A stretch of 5,151 nucleotides of DNA from an uncultured Bacilli bacterium. Lineage in GTDB: Bacteria; Bacillota_I; Bacilli_A; ML615J-28; CAG-313. The stretch is taken from the NCBI GenBank assembly GCA_904502205.1, contig CAJGDR010000067.1, positions 1 to 5,151 of the forward strand. Direction: 5' to 3'. Position 1 is the stretch's first letter, and each line of letters begins with the position of its first letter. The notes below the pieces were generated by a model that had not been told where the DNA came from, did no database searches, and was given only the letters and a program-made list of their open reading frames with translations. Both the position numbers and the translations under genes were made by a program. This document shows, piece by piece, positions 1-5,151 of this stretch.

Positions 1-1532
1 TAGATGCTTATGAAGGAACAATGCCTCAAACTAGATTCGTTTTAAAGAAAGCATTAGAACACAAATTAAAAACAATTGTCGTTGTCAATAAAGTCGATAG
101 AGAAGCATCTGATCCACTTCGTGCGGTTGATGAAGTATTAGATTTATTTATTGAACTAGGTGCTGATGATGATGCTTTAGAATTTTCAGTAGTTTACACA
201 TCTGCTTTTAAAAATACTTGTAGTTTAGATCCAGATATTAAAACTCAAACTTATGGTATGGAACCTTTACTTGATATGATTATTAAAGAAATTCCTGATC
301 CAGTTGTTGATATTAATGGAACTTTCCAATTTCAACCAGCCCTTCTTGATTATAATGATTATGTAGGTCGAATTGGGATTGGTAGAATTACTAAAGGAAG
401 AATAAATGTTGGCGACAATGTTTCAGTAATTAGAGTAGATGGTTCTATTAAACAATTTAAAATTCAAAAACTTTTAGGTTTTATGGGACTTAAAAGAATT
501 GAGATTAGTAGCGCTGAAGCTGGTGATATTGTAGGTATTGCTGGACTTGATGATATTTATGTTGGTGAAACGATTACTAAAGGTGATATTAATGAAAGAC
601 TTCCTTTAATTGAAATTAGTGAACCAACGGTCCAAATGAATTTTGGAACAAATACTTCGCCATTTAGTGGTCTTGAAGGCAGTTTAGTAACAGCAAGAAA
701 AATTGAAGATTATCTTTATAAAGAAACTGAACGTGATGTATCTTTAAAAGTAGAAAGACTTGGTACGAAAGAAGAATGGGTAGTATCTGGTCGTGGAGAA
801 CTTCACTTAAGTATTTTAATTGAAAATATGCGTCGTCTTGGTTTTGAATTTCATGTTTCACGTCCGCGTGTAATTGAAAAAATAATTGATGATGTAGTTT
901 ATGAACCATATGAGGATTTACAAGTTGATTGTCCTACTGAATATATTGGTTCTGTTATTGAACTTTTAGGTTCAAAACATGGAGAACTATTATCAATGTC
1001 ATCATATGAAAATCAAACAAGATTAAATTATGTTATTCCATCACGTGGCTTAATTAGTTTTATGACTGACTTTATGACATCAACTCATGGTTATGGAATA
1101 TTAAGTCATACGTTTAAAGATTATAGACCAAAAGAAAACATTGGTTTTATTGGAAGAAAATTAGGGGCATTAGTATCAAGTCATACTGGTCCTGCAACAA
1201 GTTATGCCTGTGGTCAAATTGAAGATCGTGGAGAATTGTTAGTAGAACCAGGTACAAATTGTTATGAAGGTATGATTGTTGGTATTTGTAATAGAGAAGA
1301 AGATTTAGCTGTTAATATTACAAGAGAAAAACAACAAACGAACCAACGTAGTGCAACTAAAGATACAACCGTCGTACTAAAACGTCCAAGAACGATGACA
1401 TTAGAAAATTACTTAGAATTTATTAATGATGATGAGTTAGTTGAGGTTACACCAATTAATATCAGACTTAGAAAAGTAATCTTAGATACAAACGAACGAA
1501 AACGATACGATAGTCATCATAAAAAGAAATAG
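1..1532 (+). CDS. typA: Ribosome-associated GTPase TypA/BipA, 3' part (start lies before the window)
   Basis: TypA (BipA) is an EF-G-like translational GTPase that binds the ribosome and supports 50S assembly and growth under cold or other stress. The frame is open from the first base: codons from base 3 read DAYEGT before the methionine at base 21, so that ATG is internal, matching the family's conserved DA(F/Y)(D/E)G-MPQTRF stretch just after the G3 box. About 100 N-terminal residues with the P-loop and switch regions are missing. Visible parts, counted from that internal Met: the G4 box NKVDR (23-27), an EF-Tu domain-2-like barrel with the LDYNDYVGRIGIGRI stretch (about 109-123), the SGRGELHLSILIENMRR segment of the EF-G domain III-like part (about 255-271), the EF-G domain V-like part with YVIPSRGLI (about 339-347), and the TypA-specific C-terminal domain with FINDDELVEVTP (about 468-479). 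The C-terminus is basic. The stop is TAG, and the next gene's ribosome-binding site overlaps it, so the two are probably co-transcribed. Identity is very secure. Confidence 0.97.
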   Translation, partial: DAYEGTMPQTRFVLKKALEHKLKTIVVVNKVDREASDPLRAVDEVLDLFIELGADDDALEFSVVYTSAFKNTCSLDPDIKTQTYGMEPLLDMIIKEIPDPVVDINGTFQFQPALLDYNDYVGRIGIGRITKGRINVGDNVSVIRVDGSIKQFKIQKLLGFMGLKRIEISSAEAGDIVGIAGLDDIYVGETITKGDINERLPLIEISEPTVQMNFGTNTSPFSGLEGSLVTARKIEDYLYKETERDVSLKVERLGTKEEWVVSGRGELHLSILIENMRRLGFEFHVSRPRVIEKIIDDVVYEPYEDLQVDCPTEYIGSVIELLGSKHGELLSMSSYENQTRLNYVIPSRGLISFMTDFMTSTHGYGILSHTFKDYRPKENIGFIGRKLGALVSSHTGPATSYACGQIEDRGELLVEPGTNCYEGMIVGICNREEDLAVNITREKQQTNQRSATKDTTVVLKRPRTMTLENYLEFINDDELVEVTPINIRLRKVILDTNERKRYDSHHKKK

Positions 1533-1535
1533 GAG
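1531..1535 (+). promoter_or_regulatory. Ribosome-binding site of the TIM-barrel gene, overlapping the typA stop
   Basis: AGGAG starts on the second base of the typA TAG stop codon and sits six bases before the ATG at 1542. The overlap fixes the start of the downstream gene and suggests that its translation is coupled to termination of typA. Confidence 0.8.
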
Positions 1536-1541
1536 ATTGAA

Positions 1542-2348
1542 ATGATTAAAAAAAGCTTTACAATTAATCCGAATAGAACAATTGATGAAATAAGAAGTTA
1601 TAAAAAACTTTTAGTTTTAGGTATTTATCAAGGATGTGAAATCTTTTTTCCTTATAACAAAACTAAAGAAGAACAACAAATTTATTTAGATGGTGTTAAA
1701 GAATATCTAGAATATACAAACGATTTTATATGTCATTTGCCATATGGTGGAGAAAACAATCTTGCATCTTATGAAAAGTTAGACCAAACAATGAAAAGAA
1801 TTAAAGATGCGATTGTATTTTCTAGTAATTTACCAATCAAAAAATTAACACTTCATCCTGGTCATTTAGATGGAACACTAAAGTATGAAGAAGCATTTGA
1901 TTTAATGATTAAAAATATTAAAGAATTATGTCTTTTCGCAAGTTCTTATGGAATGACTATTATGTTAGAAAATTTAATTGGTGAACGTGAGTTTATGAAA
2001 AGTGTTGATGATTACTTCCAAATGAAAAAACTTATTGATGAACCAAATTTAAAATTAATCTTTGATGTTGCTCATTACTATTGTTCACATATTCTAGAAA
2101 CTAAAGACATTAAAGCTTTTATTGAAAGAACAAAAGATGATATAATGCATCTACATGTATCTGATAATGATGGAACACGTGATAAACATGCAAGAATCGG
2201 TACTGGAACAATTGATTACCAATTATTCTTTGATACATTAAATAGTATTGGTTATGATGGATTATGTTCTAGTGAAGTCTTATTTAATACTGTTGATGAC
2301 TTAATTCAAACTGCTAGCGATATTGATAGATATTTAGAAAAGAGATAG
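1542..2348 (+). CDS. TIM-barrel metalloenzyme, AP endonuclease 2 / xylose isomerase-like superfamily
   Basis: A 268-residue protein of the fold shared by endonuclease IV and sugar-phosphate isomerases/epimerases (Pfam AP_endonuc_2 type). Strand-end motifs appear in the usual order: HLPY (65-68), LHPGH (104-108), LEN (142-144), FDVAH (174-178), HLHVSDNDG (203-211), DKHARIGTG (214-222) and SSEV (243-246). By eye, H65, H105, E143, D175, H178, H203 or H205, D214, H216 and E245 line up with the metal ligands of endonuclease IV, and NLAS (73-76) resembles the NLAS after its HAPY motif. However, the endonuclease IV signatures DTCH and HLND are replaced, and two residues are inserted between HLPY and NLAS. 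The chain is slightly shorter than the 280-300 usual for endonuclease IV. It therefore could be an isomerase/epimerase of unknown substrate or a divergent nuclease; the family call is firm, the reaction is not. No signal peptide, so cytoplasmic. ATG start follows AGGAG. It lies 9 bases after typA and 4 before the next gene, as in an operon. Confidence 0.85.
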   Translation: MIKKSFTINPNRTIDEIRSYKKLLVLGIYQGCEIFFPYNKTKEEQQIYLDGVKEYLEYTNDFICHLPYGGENNLASYEKLDQTMKRIKDAIVFSSNLPIKKLTLHPGHLDGTLKYEEAFDLMIKNIKELCLFASSYGMTIMLENLIGEREFMKSVDDYFQMKKLIDEPNLKLIFDVAHYYCSHILETKDIKAFIERTKDDIMHLHVSDNDGTRDKHARIGTGTIDYQLFFDTLNSIGYDGLCSSEVLFNTVDDLIQTASDIDRYLEKR

Positions 2349-2352
2349 ATTT

Positions 2353-2601
2353 ATGAAAGATATGAAAAAGAAATTATTAAAATTAGCGCTTATAAGCTTT
2401 ATTACAGCGATCGGATTATTTGGGATTGCCTTTTACTTTTTTCATTTTGTGACAGATGCAGGGTTTACCCTTACTTATCATGAAGAAGCTGGAAAACCAT
2501 TTGTGACTGATTTAATTGGTCAATTTGCTGTATTATTCTTATTTACAAGTGTAATTTCATTATTAATTGCAAAAATATTTTATAATGAAGAAAATAACTA
2601 A
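2353..2601 (+). CDS. Small protein with two predicted membrane helices, function unknown
   Basis: I do not recognise this 82-residue protein. It has a basic N-terminus (MKDMKKKLLK), a first hydrophobic helix at about 9-32, a loop at about 33-53 holding charged residues (YHEEAGKP), and a second helix at about 55-77 ending in the acidic tail NEENN. Both ends would face the cytoplasm under the positive-inside rule, with the loop outside. It starts only 4 bases after the TIM-barrel stop, with a weak purine-rich ribosome-binding stretch (AAAAGAGA) inside the end of the previous gene, suggesting translational coupling. An in-frame ATG at 2362, preceded by GAAAGA at very short spacing, is a possible alternative start. 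It is the last gene before a strong terminator, so it probably belongs to the typA transcript. Small membrane-protein genes occur beside typA in Bacillus relatives (ylaF, ylaH), but I see no sequence similarity that would justify that name. Confidence 0.7.
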   Translation: MKDMKKKLLKLALISFITAIGLFGIAFYFFHFVTDAGFTLTYHEEAGKPFVTDLIGQFAVLFLFTSVISLLIAKIFYNEENN

Positions 2602-2604
2602 AAG

Positions 2605-2647
2605 AAAAAAGACTATTATAAGAATTCTTATAATAGTCTATTTTTTT
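2605..2647. terminator. Bidirectional intrinsic terminator between convergent genes
   Basis: Bases 2611-2638 form a perfect 28-base palindrome centred on GAATTC. As RNA it would make a 12-bp stem with an AATT loop, one more A-T pair just outside (2610/2639), and an A run (2605-2610) on one side with a T run (2641-2647) on the other. Read on the plus strand it ends the typA-side transcript just after the stop at 2601. Read on the minus strand, the A run becomes a U run that ends udk. The udk stop codon (2638-2640) lies at the foot of the stem, and the plus-strand T run is also the two last lysine codons of udk. The stem is AT-rich, so its strength comes from length. Confidence 0.88.
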
Positions 2648-3255
2648 AATAAAGATTTAATTTTAGTAATTAATAAGTCAATAGCAACTTCGTTTTTTCC
2701 ACCTTCAGGTACAATTATATCTGCATATTTTTTAGAAGGTTCAACAAAACTATGATGCATTGGTCTAACAGTTGTTAAATATTGATTAACAACAGATTCT
2801 AAAGTTCTACCACGATCTCTAATATCACGTTTTAAACGTCTGATAAATCTTATATCATCTGGTGTATCAACATAAATTTTCATATCAAAAAGATTTCTTA
2901 GTCTTTCATCAGTAAAAATCATAATACCTTCAATAATAATAACATCACTAGGTTCAACTGTTTCTGTATCTTTTGTTCTAACAGATAAAACAAAGTCATA
3001 AATAGGTTTTTCGATTGATTTACCATTTAATAAATCATCAATATGTTTTAGAATTAAATCAAAATCATATGAATCAGGATGATCAAAGTTAATTTGTTTT
3101 CTTTCTTCTAAACTTAAATGAGCCATATCTTTATAATAGTCATCAAGTCTTAACATTGATACTTTACCATATGGAGTTGCTAGCTCTTTAAGTTTTTTTG
3201 CTACTGTAGTTTTTCCAGATGCAGTTCCACCTGCAATACCTAATATTTTTGCCAT
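2638..3255 (-). CDS. udk: Uridine (cytidine) kinase
   Basis: Udk phosphorylates uridine and usually cytidine to UMP/CMP with ATP or GTP, the key step of pyrimidine nucleoside salvage in the cytoplasm. At 205 residues it has normal family length and follows Bacillus Udk along its length. Motifs: P-loop GGTASGKT (9-16), DDYYKD (38-43) with the catalytic Asp region, NFDHPDS (56-62), PIYDF (84-88), the Walker B-like IIIEG (106-110), VDTPDDIRFIRR (129-140), the arginine-rich lid RDIRDRGR (143-150), VRPMH (163-167), and FVEPSKKYADIIVPEGG (170-186). One oddity: the histidine usually found four residues after the Asp of the YD motif (YDxxxH) is Ser91, at a position that contacts the base. ATG start, preceded by GAGG eight bases upstream, with a recognisable promoter. 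The gene is transcribed alone; its stop is in the bidirectional terminator. Identity is secure, exact nucleoside preference is not. Confidence 0.96.
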   Translation of the reverse strand: MAKILGIAGGTASGKTTVAKKLKELATPYGKVSMLRLDDYYKDMAHLSLEERKQINFDHPDSYDFDLILKHIDDLLNGKSIEKPIYDFVLSVRTKDTETVEPSDVIIIEGIMIFTDERLRNLFDMKIYVDTPDDIRFIRRLKRDIRDRGRTLESVVNQYLTTVRPMHHSFVEPSKKYADIIVPEGGKNEVAIDLLITKIKSLLKK

Positions 3256-3263
3256 AAATAATA

Positions 3264-3267
3264 CCTC
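3264..3267 (-). promoter_or_regulatory. Ribosome-binding site of udk
   Basis: On the minus strand GAGG lies eight bases before the ATG whose first base is 3255. It supports this start and leaves an untranslated leader of only about 15 bases given the promoter upstream. Confidence 0.75.
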
Positions 3268-3276
3268 GACTGTAAT

Positions 3277-3305
3277 ATAATATCACAAATTGATCTTTTT
3301 TACAA
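3277..3305 (-). promoter_or_regulatory. Extended -10 promoter of udk
   Basis: Read on the minus strand: -35 TTGTAA (3300-3305), a 17-base spacer, and -10 TATTAT (3277-3282) preceded by TG plus one base, the extended -10 element. Matches to the housekeeping sigma consensus are 4/6 and 5/6 with ideal spacing. Predicted transcription start is near base 3270. In such AT-rich DNA chance matches are common, but the spacing, the TG and the position just before the ribosome-binding site make this one credible. Confidence 0.65.
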
Positions 3306-3320
3306 TTAAATAAAGTAAAA

Positions 3321-3348
3321 AGCTAAATGCTTTATTAATTAGCTAAAT
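3321..3348. repeat. Direct repeat AGCTAAAT, two copies 20 bases apart, in the divergent promoter region
   Basis: AGCTAAAT occurs at 3321-3328 and again at 3341-3348, a spacing of about two helical turns. The copies lie between the -35 region of udk and the -10 of the serine hydrolase gene, where a regulator could affect either promoter. The second copy overlaps the palindrome TTAGCTAA (3339-3346). The repeat is exact but short in AT-rich DNA, so an operator role is only a suggestion. Confidence 0.3.
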
Positions 3349-3350
3349 TA

Positions 3351-3359
3351 TGTTAAAAT
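3351..3359 (+). promoter_or_regulatory. Probable extended -10 promoter element of the serine hydrolase gene
   Basis: TGTTAAAAT is a TGn extended -10 with hexamer TAAAAT (3354-3359). The -35 region 17 bases upstream (3331-3336, TTTATT) is poor. A perfect TATAAT overlaps at 3359-3364, but a start seven bases after it would fall inside the Shine-Dalgarno at 3369-3376, so the upstream hexamer, with a start near 3366, fits better. Either way the untranslated leader is very short. Confidence 0.5.
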
Positions 3360-3368
3360 ATAATAAGT

Positions 3369-3376
3369 AAGGTGAT
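3369..3376 (+). promoter_or_regulatory. Shine-Dalgarno site that decides the serine hydrolase start
   Basis: AAGGTGAT pairs well with the 3' end of 16S rRNA and lies four bases before the ATG at 3381 (six counted from GGTG). A GTG at 3372, in frame three codons earlier, is part of this site and so is unlikely to be the start. Confidence 0.85.
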
Positions 3377-3380
3377 AAAA

Positions 3381-4496
3381 ATGACAAAATTAGAATTTAT
3401 TAAAATATGTGAAGAATTTAATTTAAAAGGTGCAAGTGTAACGTTTTTAAAAGATGGTAAGATGGAAAACTATCAATATGGTTACATGAATGAAGAAATC
3501 AAAGAAGAAACAAGACCAAATACAATATACCGAATTGCTTCTATTTCGAAAACTATTCTAGCAATTGGTGCAATGAAACTATATGAAGATGGTTTATTAG
3601 ATCTTGATAAAGATATTAGTGAATATTTAGGTTTTAAAATTAGAAATCCAAAATTCCCTAATGCTTTAATTACTACAAGACATTTAATGACACAAACATC
3701 ATCAATTACAGATGGTTTCGACGATGAAGAAATGGAAAATGATTCAAGGGTTGATGGTTATAATGGTGTTAATGGTAGAATATTAGGAATACCACTTGAG
3801 GTAATGCTTGTTCCAAATGATAGTCCATATTATTCTGATTTAACATATAGTGATTATTTACCTGGTACACATTTTATTTATAGTAATTTTGGTTGTGGAA
3901 TTCTTGCTTGTATAATTGAAAAAGTAAGTGGTAAGAACTACGATGATTATATGCAAGAAGTTTTGTTTTCTAAATTAAACATTGATGCAAGTTACTTCCC
4001 ATATAAATTAAAACATCCAGAAAATATTGCAACATTATATCGTGGAGTGAATATTAGAACTGGTCAAAGCTTTGTTGATAGAGCTTATAAGAAAATGCCA
4101 CTTGGAGAAAGCTATATTGGTCCAGCTGGTGGATGTTTTATTAGTATTAATGATTTATCTAAAATTATGTTAAGCTTTATTGATAAAGATTATATGGTTT
4201 TAAAAGAAGAAACAATTAATTATATGTTACAAGAAAACTGGCGTGGAACAGAATATGATGATGGTTATTTAGCTAAAGCTTTACAAATGATGATTTTAGA
4301 AGATGTTTTAACAATGCCAATGTATGGACACTTTGGAACAGCTTATGGACTACGTAGTATGATGCTTTTTAATAAAGATTTAAAAATGGGAGTATGTTTT
4401 GCTACTAACGGCGGAAATGTATCAGAATATACTCATCATATACCAAAGATTCATTATACTGTTTTAACAAATGTTTTTAAAGAACAAATAAAATAG
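3381..4496 (+). CDS. Serine hydrolase of the class C beta-lactamase / S12 family, cytoplasmic
   Basis: Penicillin-binding-protein-like serine hydrolases use an acyl-enzyme mechanism; members include esterases, D-amino-acid peptidases and class C beta-lactamases, and the substrate cannot be read from this sequence. All three active-site motifs are present, counting from the ATG at 3381 (371 residues): S54-I-S-K57 (nucleophile and general base), Y167-S-N169, and H317-F-G319 in place of KTG. Supporting family blocks are TIYRIASISKT (48-58), LMTQTSSI (102-109), FIYSNFGCGILACIIEKVSG (165-184) and GPAGGCFIS (247-255). The stretch 111-160 between the first two motifs is acidic and variable. There is no signal peptide or membrane anchor, so the enzyme appears cytoplasmic, arguing against a true beta-lactamase or wall carboxypeptidase. 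It has its own promoter, divergent from udk, and no terminator separates it from the lipoprotein gene 34 bases on. Family secure, function open. Confidence 0.92.
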   Translation: MTKLEFIKICEEFNLKGASVTFLKDGKMENYQYGYMNEEIKEETRPNTIYRIASISKTILAIGAMKLYEDGLLDLDKDISEYLGFKIRNPKFPNALITTRHLMTQTSSITDGFDDEEMENDSRVDGYNGVNGRILGIPLEVMLVPNDSPYYSDLTYSDYLPGTHFIYSNFGCGILACIIEKVSGKNYDDYMQEVLFSKLNIDASYFPYKLKHPENIATLYRGVNIRTGQSFVDRAYKKMPLGESYIGPAGGCFISINDLSKIMLSFIDKDYMVLKEETINYMLQENWRGTEYDDGYLAKALQMMILEDVLTMPMYGHFGTAYGLRSMMLFNKDLKMGVCFATNGGNVSEYTHHIPKIHYTVLTNVFKEQIK

Positions 4497-4519
4497 TTAA
4501 AAAAAGCGTTTAATTATAT

Positions 4520-4527
4520 GAGGTGAT
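4520..4527 (+). promoter_or_regulatory. Shine-Dalgarno site of the lipoprotein nuclease gene
   Basis: GAGGTGAT ends three bases before the ATG at 4531 (five counted from GAGGTG) and shares the AGGTGAT core with the site before the serine hydrolase gene. It fixes the start used here. I see no terminator hairpin between 4497 and 4519. Confidence 0.85.
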
Positions 4528-4530
4528 TAA

Positions 4531-5151
4531 ATGAAGCTTTTTAAGAAAATATTAATATTAATTTTATTAATCTTCCTAACTGGTTGTACAACTTCTACAC
4601 CATCTGATACAGCAACATTACCAAACTTAAATGGCTTAACAAGAGAAGAAATTGCTAAAAAATTAGAAAGTCGTGGTATTCGTTATCAATTTATGTTTTA
4701 TGATATGGCATATTATGATGATAATGAATTTGATCAATTTGTTAAATATGGTCAAGATTTAAAACATGGTGATAAAGTTCAAAAAACTGATTTAATTACA
4801 GTTTATACAACTGCACTTTTACTTCCAACTAATTTACCAACAGTTCATATGGATTTTGACTATATTGGTAAAACATTAAAAGAAGATGGTGTTGAACAAG
4901 TGACTTTAGCAAGTGCAATCGATGGTGATACTGCTCACTTTTATACACAAAGTGGTGAATATATCAAGGTTCGTTTTTTAGGAGTTGATACACCTGAATC
5001 AACCTATCAAAAAGAAGCATGGGGTAAAGCTGCTTCTAACTTTATGAAAGAATTATTACAAAATGCTAAAACGATTGTAGTTGAATTTGATAAAAAAGGT
5101 AATATCATGGATACTTATGACAGATATTTAGCCTATGTATGGGCTGATGGA
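4531..5151 (+). CDS. Lipoprotein with PASTA domain and staphylococcal-type nuclease domain, 5' part (runs off the window end)
   Basis: The frame is open through the last base: 207 residues without a stop. Residues 1-19 are a lipoprotein signal: basic MKLFKK, a hydrophobic core, and lipobox L16-T-G-C19, so the mature protein should be anchored to the outer face of the membrane at Cys19. A short Thr/Ser-rich linker follows. Residues about 30-93 read as one PASTA domain (LPNLNGLTREEIAKKLESRG, then GQDLKHGDKVQ and ITVYTT), a module that binds peptidoglycan fragments in other proteins. From about 123 a thermonuclease (SNase) domain begins: D131-G-D133, R148-F-L-G-V-D153-T-P-E156, and Y196-D-R198-Y-L-A-Y match Asp21, Arg35, Asp40, Glu43 and Arg87 of staphylococcal nuclease, so the calcium and catalytic residues seen are intact. 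It probably cuts DNA and RNA outside the cell. The end of the nuclease domain and anything after it are outside the window. Possibly co-transcribed with the serine hydrolase. Confidence 0.93.
   Translation, partial: MKLFKKILILILLIFLTGCTTSTPSDTATLPNLNGLTREEIAKKLESRGIRYQFMFYDMAYYDDNEFDQFVKYGQDLKHGDKVQKTDLITVYTTALLLPTNLPTVHMDFDYIGKTLKEDGVEQVTLASAIDGDTAHFYTQSGEYIKVRFLGVDTPESTYQKEAWGKAASNFMKELLQNAKTIVVEFDKKGNIMDTYDRYLAYVWADG

Noticed and set aside
21..23. ATG as the start of typA
   Set aside because: The frame is open upstream to the window edge and codes for the conserved DAYEGT residues just before it. The codons that follow belong to the middle of the GTPase domain, so this Met is internal.
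664..909. Minus-strand open frame of 81 codons
   Set aside because: It lies wholly inside typA on the opposite strand, and its product is a low-complexity Leu/His/Gln/Phe-rich string with no domain. It is a shadow of the typA frame.
2567..2755. Plus-strand open frame of 62 codons
   Set aside because: It starts inside the small membrane protein gene, crosses the terminator and runs antisense into udk. No ribosome-binding site or protein-like pattern supports it.
3319..3333. Inverted repeat AAAGC-TAAAT-GCTTT as a hairpin or terminator
   Set aside because: The stem is only five base pairs and lies upstream of both divergent promoters, where no transcript is expected to need terminating. It may be chance.
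3372..3374. GTG as the start of the serine hydrolase
   Set aside because: It is part of the Shine-Dalgarno AAGGTGAT, which is properly spaced for the ATG at 3381. Nothing ribosome-binding-like precedes the GTG at a suitable distance.
4499..4517. Possible small hairpin TTAAA...TTTAA between the hydrolase and the lipoprotein gene
   Set aside because: Five A-T pairs with no T run after it would be too weak to terminate transcription.
1..5151. Mycoplasma-type code with UGA read as tryptophan
   Set aside because: Tryptophans at conserved-looking positions are all TGG, and no gene frame contains TGA. The standard code explains every gene.
1..5151. Mobile element, prophage, CRISPR or defence system
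   Set aside because: No transposase, integrase, terminal repeats, spaced repeat array or defence-domain protein is visible. Base composition looks even across all genes.

Overview
The window comes from an AT-rich bacterium (roughly 30% GC by eye) of the low-GC Firmicutes/Mollicutes type. All four tryptophans I can see in solid genes are TGG, and no TGA lies inside a gene, so the standard bacterial code applies rather than the Mycoplasma UGA=Trp code. Shine-Dalgarno sequences of the AGGAG/AGGTGAT kind, a TypA of Firmicutes flavour, a Bacillus-like uridine kinase and a lipoprotein carrying a PASTA domain all fit a walled or recently walled low-GC lineage, such as an uncultured Bacilli, an Erysipelotrichales relative, an Acholeplasma or an RF39-like mollicute. 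I cannot name the species.

Layout. (1) Bases 1-2601, plus strand: a tightly packed three-gene run. It holds the 3' part of typA/bipA (ribosome-associated GTPase; start outside the window), then after 9 bases a TIM-barrel metalloenzyme of the AP endonuclease 2 / xylose isomerase-like superfamily, then after 4 bases an 82-residue protein with two predicted membrane helices. (2) Bases 2605-2647: a perfect 28-base palindrome flanked by A and T runs, a bidirectional terminator between convergent genes. (3) Bases 2638-3255, minus strand: udk, uridine (cytidine) kinase. (4) Bases 3256-3380: a divergent promoter region with a good extended -10 promoter for udk and a plausible one for the plus-strand gene. 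(5) Bases 3381-4496, plus strand: a serine hydrolase of the class C beta-lactamase/S12 family without a signal peptide. (6) Base 4531 to the window end, plus strand: the 5' part of a lipoprotein with one PASTA domain followed by a staphylococcal-type nuclease domain. It is cut off by the window edge.

How the genes may work together: the typA run is probably one transcript. The surface nuclease could release nucleotides outside the cell, and the uridine kinase could recapture pyrimidine nucleosides inside. That link is inference from function and proximity only, since the two genes are on opposite strands with a separate gene between them. Most of the window is ordinary housekeeping content. 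The points that merit a second look are the PASTA-nuclease fusion, a substituted base-recognition residue in Udk, the endonuclease IV-like metal-ligand pattern in the TIM-barrel protein, and the very compact bidirectional terminator. I found no CRISPR array, mobile element, tRNA or rRNA, and no clear sign of an undescribed multi-gene system.
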